Source: Fibrobacterota bacterium
Lineage (GTDB): Bacteria > Fibrobacterota > Fibrobacteria > UBA5070
DNA length: 64,000 nt
Assembly: GCA_016715065.1 (NCBI GenBank)
Contig: JADKBN010000029.1
Coordinates: 372,001 to 436,000, forward strand
Reading direction: 5' to 3'
This document shows, piece after piece, positions 61,868 through 64,000 of this stretch. A model generated the notes under the pieces. It did no database searches. It saw only the letters and a list, made by a program, of their open reading frames with translations, and was not told where the DNA came from. The translations under genes and the position numbers were made by a program. Every line of letters starts with the position of its first letter. The first letter of the stretch is position 1.

Positions 61868-62398
61868 TTGAAGGATTCGCGCGGAACAAATCAAGTGGAT
61901 CGCCATAGGGTGGCTAGGGCGGAGACGAAAATTGACTTGGATCCTCCTGGAGAGGTGACCCAACCGATGCGATCGGATTCCGAGTGGATCTGGACTTGCG
62001 TGGCGATGGTTCGCAAGATCCTGCGAGGGCCGCTGATCCTTGCGTTGTTCCTTTGGGCGGGCTCTTTGGTCTATCTCGACCTCACGCTGGGGGAGGGAAA
62101 TTTTTTCCTTCCGGTTGGCCTCGTAGCCGTTTCCGCTCTGCTTGCGACGATACCCTACCTGATTCGCACGAACGGGATCGCTGTCGTTGCTTGTCGGTTG
62201 GTGATCGTCTTGAACGCGTTCGTGTTGGTCTTGGTGGGCGTTCTCATCGAATGGGTGGGAAGAGCCCTTCTCGGTCAGGGAACCACCATGAATTGGGATC
62301 TGGGTCCGTCCTTCCTGATCGTGAGCTGCATCGCACTTGGTGTGGCACTTCTCGCTTATGCCGCTTCCACGCGACCCGTTCGACAGAAGTTGACCTAA
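61868..62398 (+). CDS. Four-helix membrane protein, paralogue of 59607-60131
   Basis: A 176-residue protein with a charged N-terminus and four membrane helices: KILRGPLILALFLWAGSL, then FLPVGLVAVSALLATIPYLI, a third around VVACRLVIVLNAFVLVL, and a last ending ALLAYAASTRPVRQKL. It matches the gene at 59607 over most of its length and, like it, starts at TTG (61868). It begins 3 bases after the TPR gene stop. The two copies flank the exported-protein and TPR genes, so the set probably arose by local duplication. Confidence 0.65.
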   Translation: MKDSRGTNQVDRHRVARAETKIDLDPPGEVTQPMRSDSEWIWTCVAMVRKILRGPLILALFLWAGSLVYLDLTLGEGNFFLPVGLVAVSALLATIPYLIRTNGIAVVACRLVIVLNAFVLVLVGVLIEWVGRALLGQGTTMNWDLGPSFLIVSCIALGVALLAYAASTRPVRQKLT

Positions 62399-62480
62399 TA
62401 TTGGGAGTCCATTCGATGCGTGACATCTACGCGAGGAAACCATCTGCGATCCACGCGCAAAAACAGGAGATCCTCCAGCC

Positions 62481-62630
62481 ATGACCAAATCCACCCTCGC
62501 AATCCTCGCCATCAGCCTCGCCCTAACCGGATGCACCTCCGACCCGTCGCACGGGGAGGGGGGGGGGGGGGGAGGCGGGGGGCCCCCTGTGGACCGTCGT
62601 TCCTGGACGCCGAACCCCAATCTGGTCTGA
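62481..62630 (+). CDS. Short lipoprotein ORF with a 15-G tract, possibly frameshifted
   Basis: A 49-residue product: signal peptide MTKSTLAILAISLALTGC with lipobox LTGC at 15-18, then TSDPSHGE, a run of Gly encoded by 15 consecutive G (62558-62572) and PPVDRRSWTPNPNLV before TGA. The ribosome site GGAGA lies upstream. So short a mature part suggests that a longer lipoprotein is cut off, either by a length change in the G tract (real or a sequencing error) or by deletion. Lipoproteins with poly-Gly after the anchor are plausible in this group. Confidence 0.5.
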   Translation: MTKSTLAILAISLALTGCTSDPSHGEGGGGGGGGPPVDRRSWTPNPNLV

Positions 62631-62645
62631 TCGGTCCGGACAGCC

Positions 62646-63236
62646 ATGACCACCCAAGTTGCGGATACCTTCCGATACCAGAGTGAATCCTTCGATGTTC
62701 TGGACACCTCGGGTGTTGGTCTGTTTATGCCTGCCGCGCATGGACTGAAATGCTTTCCACCCAGCACGGGCTGTTGGAAAGGTTTCGTTGCGGAATACGT
62801 CTTACACGAGAGATGCTTGGTGTTGGGCGCGTTGCAGATCCAACTCGATGTTCCGGAAACCTTCGAAGAACCTCCACTCATCGGCCCGATCTTCCATGGG
62901 GTCCGCGCCCGGCTTGCGGAGCACTCCCAGTTTGGTCGTTGGCACTTCAACGGTTTGAGTATGCCTTTGGAATACTCCGGCGGAATCCTGATCGGTCGCC
63001 AATACCTCCAAGAACATCGCATCTATCTGGCCCCGCATGCTTGGAATTTCCAAACCGTGGTTGAGCTTGTCTTCGAGAAGGGTCGATTGGTGGAAGAGCT
63101 GGATCACTCGGAGCGGGTTGCCGAGGTTCGACGACGGATTTTGGCAGAAGGGAAGGAACAGCCTGGATTTTGGAAGGAAACGCGCGAGTGGATGCACGGA
63201 TTCCTGCGGGAACGCTACCGGATGGGTGCTTTCTAG
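62646..63236 (+). CDS. Protein of unknown function
   Basis: A 196-residue protein without signal peptide. It has a beta-rich first half (FVAEYVLHERCLVLGALQIQLD, FGRWHFNGLSMPLEYSGGILIGRQ) and a helical end (VAEVRRRILAEGKEQ, then WMHGFLRERYRMGAF). The pattern is typical of small soluble proteins encoded in accessory regions, but I recognise no family. The ATG at 62646 lies 16 bases after the short lipoprotein stop; there is no strong ribosome site. Confidence 0.55.
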   Translation: MTTQVADTFRYQSESFDVLDTSGVGLFMPAAHGLKCFPPSTGCWKGFVAEYVLHERCLVLGALQIQLDVPETFEEPPLIGPIFHGVRARLAEHSQFGRWHFNGLSMPLEYSGGILIGRQYLQEHRIYLAPHAWNFQTVVELVFEKGRLVEELDHSERVAEVRRRILAEGKEQPGFWKETREWMHGFLRERYRMGAF

Positions 63237-63245
63237 GATCTCCCA

Positions 63246-63362
63246 TCATCTCTCCACCAGATAGTCCAGTACCTTGATCCGGTCGCGAGTCAGCCTGTTT
63301 TTGATCGAGGTCTCATCGAAGGATGGGTACTTGGTGCGTGAAAGCCGCACCCAGCGATGGCC
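63246..63362 (-). other. In-frame open extension after the stop of the last gene
   Basis: Directly after the TAA of the 63363 gene the same frame stays open for 38 codons (WVRLSRTKYPSFDETSIKNR, then KVLDYLVER) and stops at 63246. The sequence looks protein-like, so it may be a truncated C-terminus left after a stop mutation, or remnant of a separate gene. No start codon is evident. Confidence 0.35.
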
Positions 63363-64000
63363 TTAGTTTTCAGGCAAGGGCTGGAATCCATGCTCCAGCG
63401 GACCCGAGTGTTCCAATGGGGGACGCTTGGATTTCCATTTCGTGCCGAATTCCTTTTCACAAAACGCCTCCACCTTCGCGTAACACTCCTCGCTATTGAT
63501 GGGAAAGGGGCAACCCAGTTCTGGGAAAACCATGCTCAACTGGATGGCGATCGTTTCACGCAACGGAGTCTGGAACACCCGTCCCAGTGAGTACACCATC
63601 GGTGTGCGCATCTCCTGGGCCAACGCGGAGAGGCTCTTGCGGGTTCCGATCATGCGGAGAACCTTGGCCTGATCCTCTTTTCTGCTTGGGTCATCGGTCG
63701 TCAGGAAAGACTTGATGTAAGACGATTCCAGAGTTTGGTCTCCGTTTGCGGCCATGGCGATCATCCATTCGCCATCCGCTTTCAAGCGCGGATGCTTGAC
63801 GGCCAGACGTTGGAGGATCTCTTGGGCGCCCGCCGGCTTGGCGTACGCGACCAGCATCAGCCAGGGCTCGAAATGATCCCCCTGCAGCGGACGTAAGATG
63901 GCATCGGGCATGGTCGCGAGAATTCTTGGATCGCATCGTCCGATCAGAAGGTCCATCGCTTCGGAGGTGCCGCGGTCCTGGATGGTCGCGGATCCTTGCA
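63363..64000 (-). CDS. HEAT-repeat-like protein of unknown function (5' part beyond window)
   Basis: The visible 212 codons are open to the window edge. The N-terminal visible part (EAMDLLIGRCDPRILATMPDA, AYAKPAGAQEILQRLAVKHP) looks like stacked helices of HEAT type; the end (EECYAKVEAFCEKEFGTKWKSKRPP) is charged. No signal peptide is visible in this part. The stop is TAA at 63363-63365; the same frame stays open past it to 63246. No family is assigned. Confidence 0.55.
   Translation of the reverse strand, partial: QGSATIQDRGTSEAMDLLIGRCDPRILATMPDAILRPLQGDHFEPWLMLVAYAKPAGAQEILQRLAVKHPRLKADGEWMIAMAANGDQTLESSYIKSFLTTDDPSRKEDQAKVLRMIGTRKSLSALAQEMRTPMVYSLGRVFQTPLRETIAIQLSMVFPELGCPFPINSEECYAKVEAFCEKEFGTKWKSKRPPLEHSGPLEHGFQPLPEN

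Overview
The window is GC-rich bacterial chromosome and most probably comes from a member of the Fibrobacterota. Two observations support this: a secreted protein with the Fibrobacter succinogenes major paralogous (FISUMP) domain at 55439-56053, and a GH16 beta-glucanase at 10088-11131 with the circularly permuted layout known from the F. succinogenes lichenase. Many genes encode outer-membrane or lipid-anchored proteins, as expected of a diderm. No transposase, integrase, phage gene, rRNA or CRISPR array was seen.

Layout. 0-26 kb is mainly housekeeping: the 3' end of dnaX with ybaB; a 262-bp-period tandem duplication that captured the end of a zinc-ribbon gene; envelope proteins (beta-barrel-like, PEGA); a compact tRNA-Leu unit with its own promoter and terminator; a bamD / zinc ribbon / GDSL hydrolase / glgX run; a tandem-HTH regulator divergent from the permuted lichenase; an EAL protein followed by a CorA-like transporter; fba; a second EAL protein; a SNF2 helicase; ychF; a thioredoxin-like lipoprotein; and proS. 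26.6-37.6 kb is the most unusual part: seven consecutive secreted M64-type zinc metallopeptidase paralogues, each start overlapping the previous stop by 1-4 bases, followed 7 bases later by an Omp85-like outer-membrane barrel. The copies differ in the N-terminal half but share nearly identical C-terminal blocks, which suggests a repeatedly duplicated, recombining array.

37.6-51.3 kb holds an RDD protein, a DUF4914-type P-loop protein, a barrel-like protein with a lipoprotein, then a long overlapping minus-strand operon (RDD, RDD, RDD, SpoIIM-like, DUF4129, DUF4350, MoxR ATPase, DUF58), a recurrent bacterial membrane/AAA+ neighbourhood. ahcY follows, with a possible operator upstream. 51.3-64 kb is an accessory stretch: clusters of short palindromes, gene remnants, an ATPase/nuclease fusion carrying an in-frame palindromic insertion, the FISUMP protein, an HscC-like Hsp70 with its own J protein, duplicated four-helix membrane proteins, and a short lipoprotein ORF with a 15-G tract.

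Most products are assigned from motifs read by eye. No database search was possible, so family names at moderate confidence should be checked by profile search.
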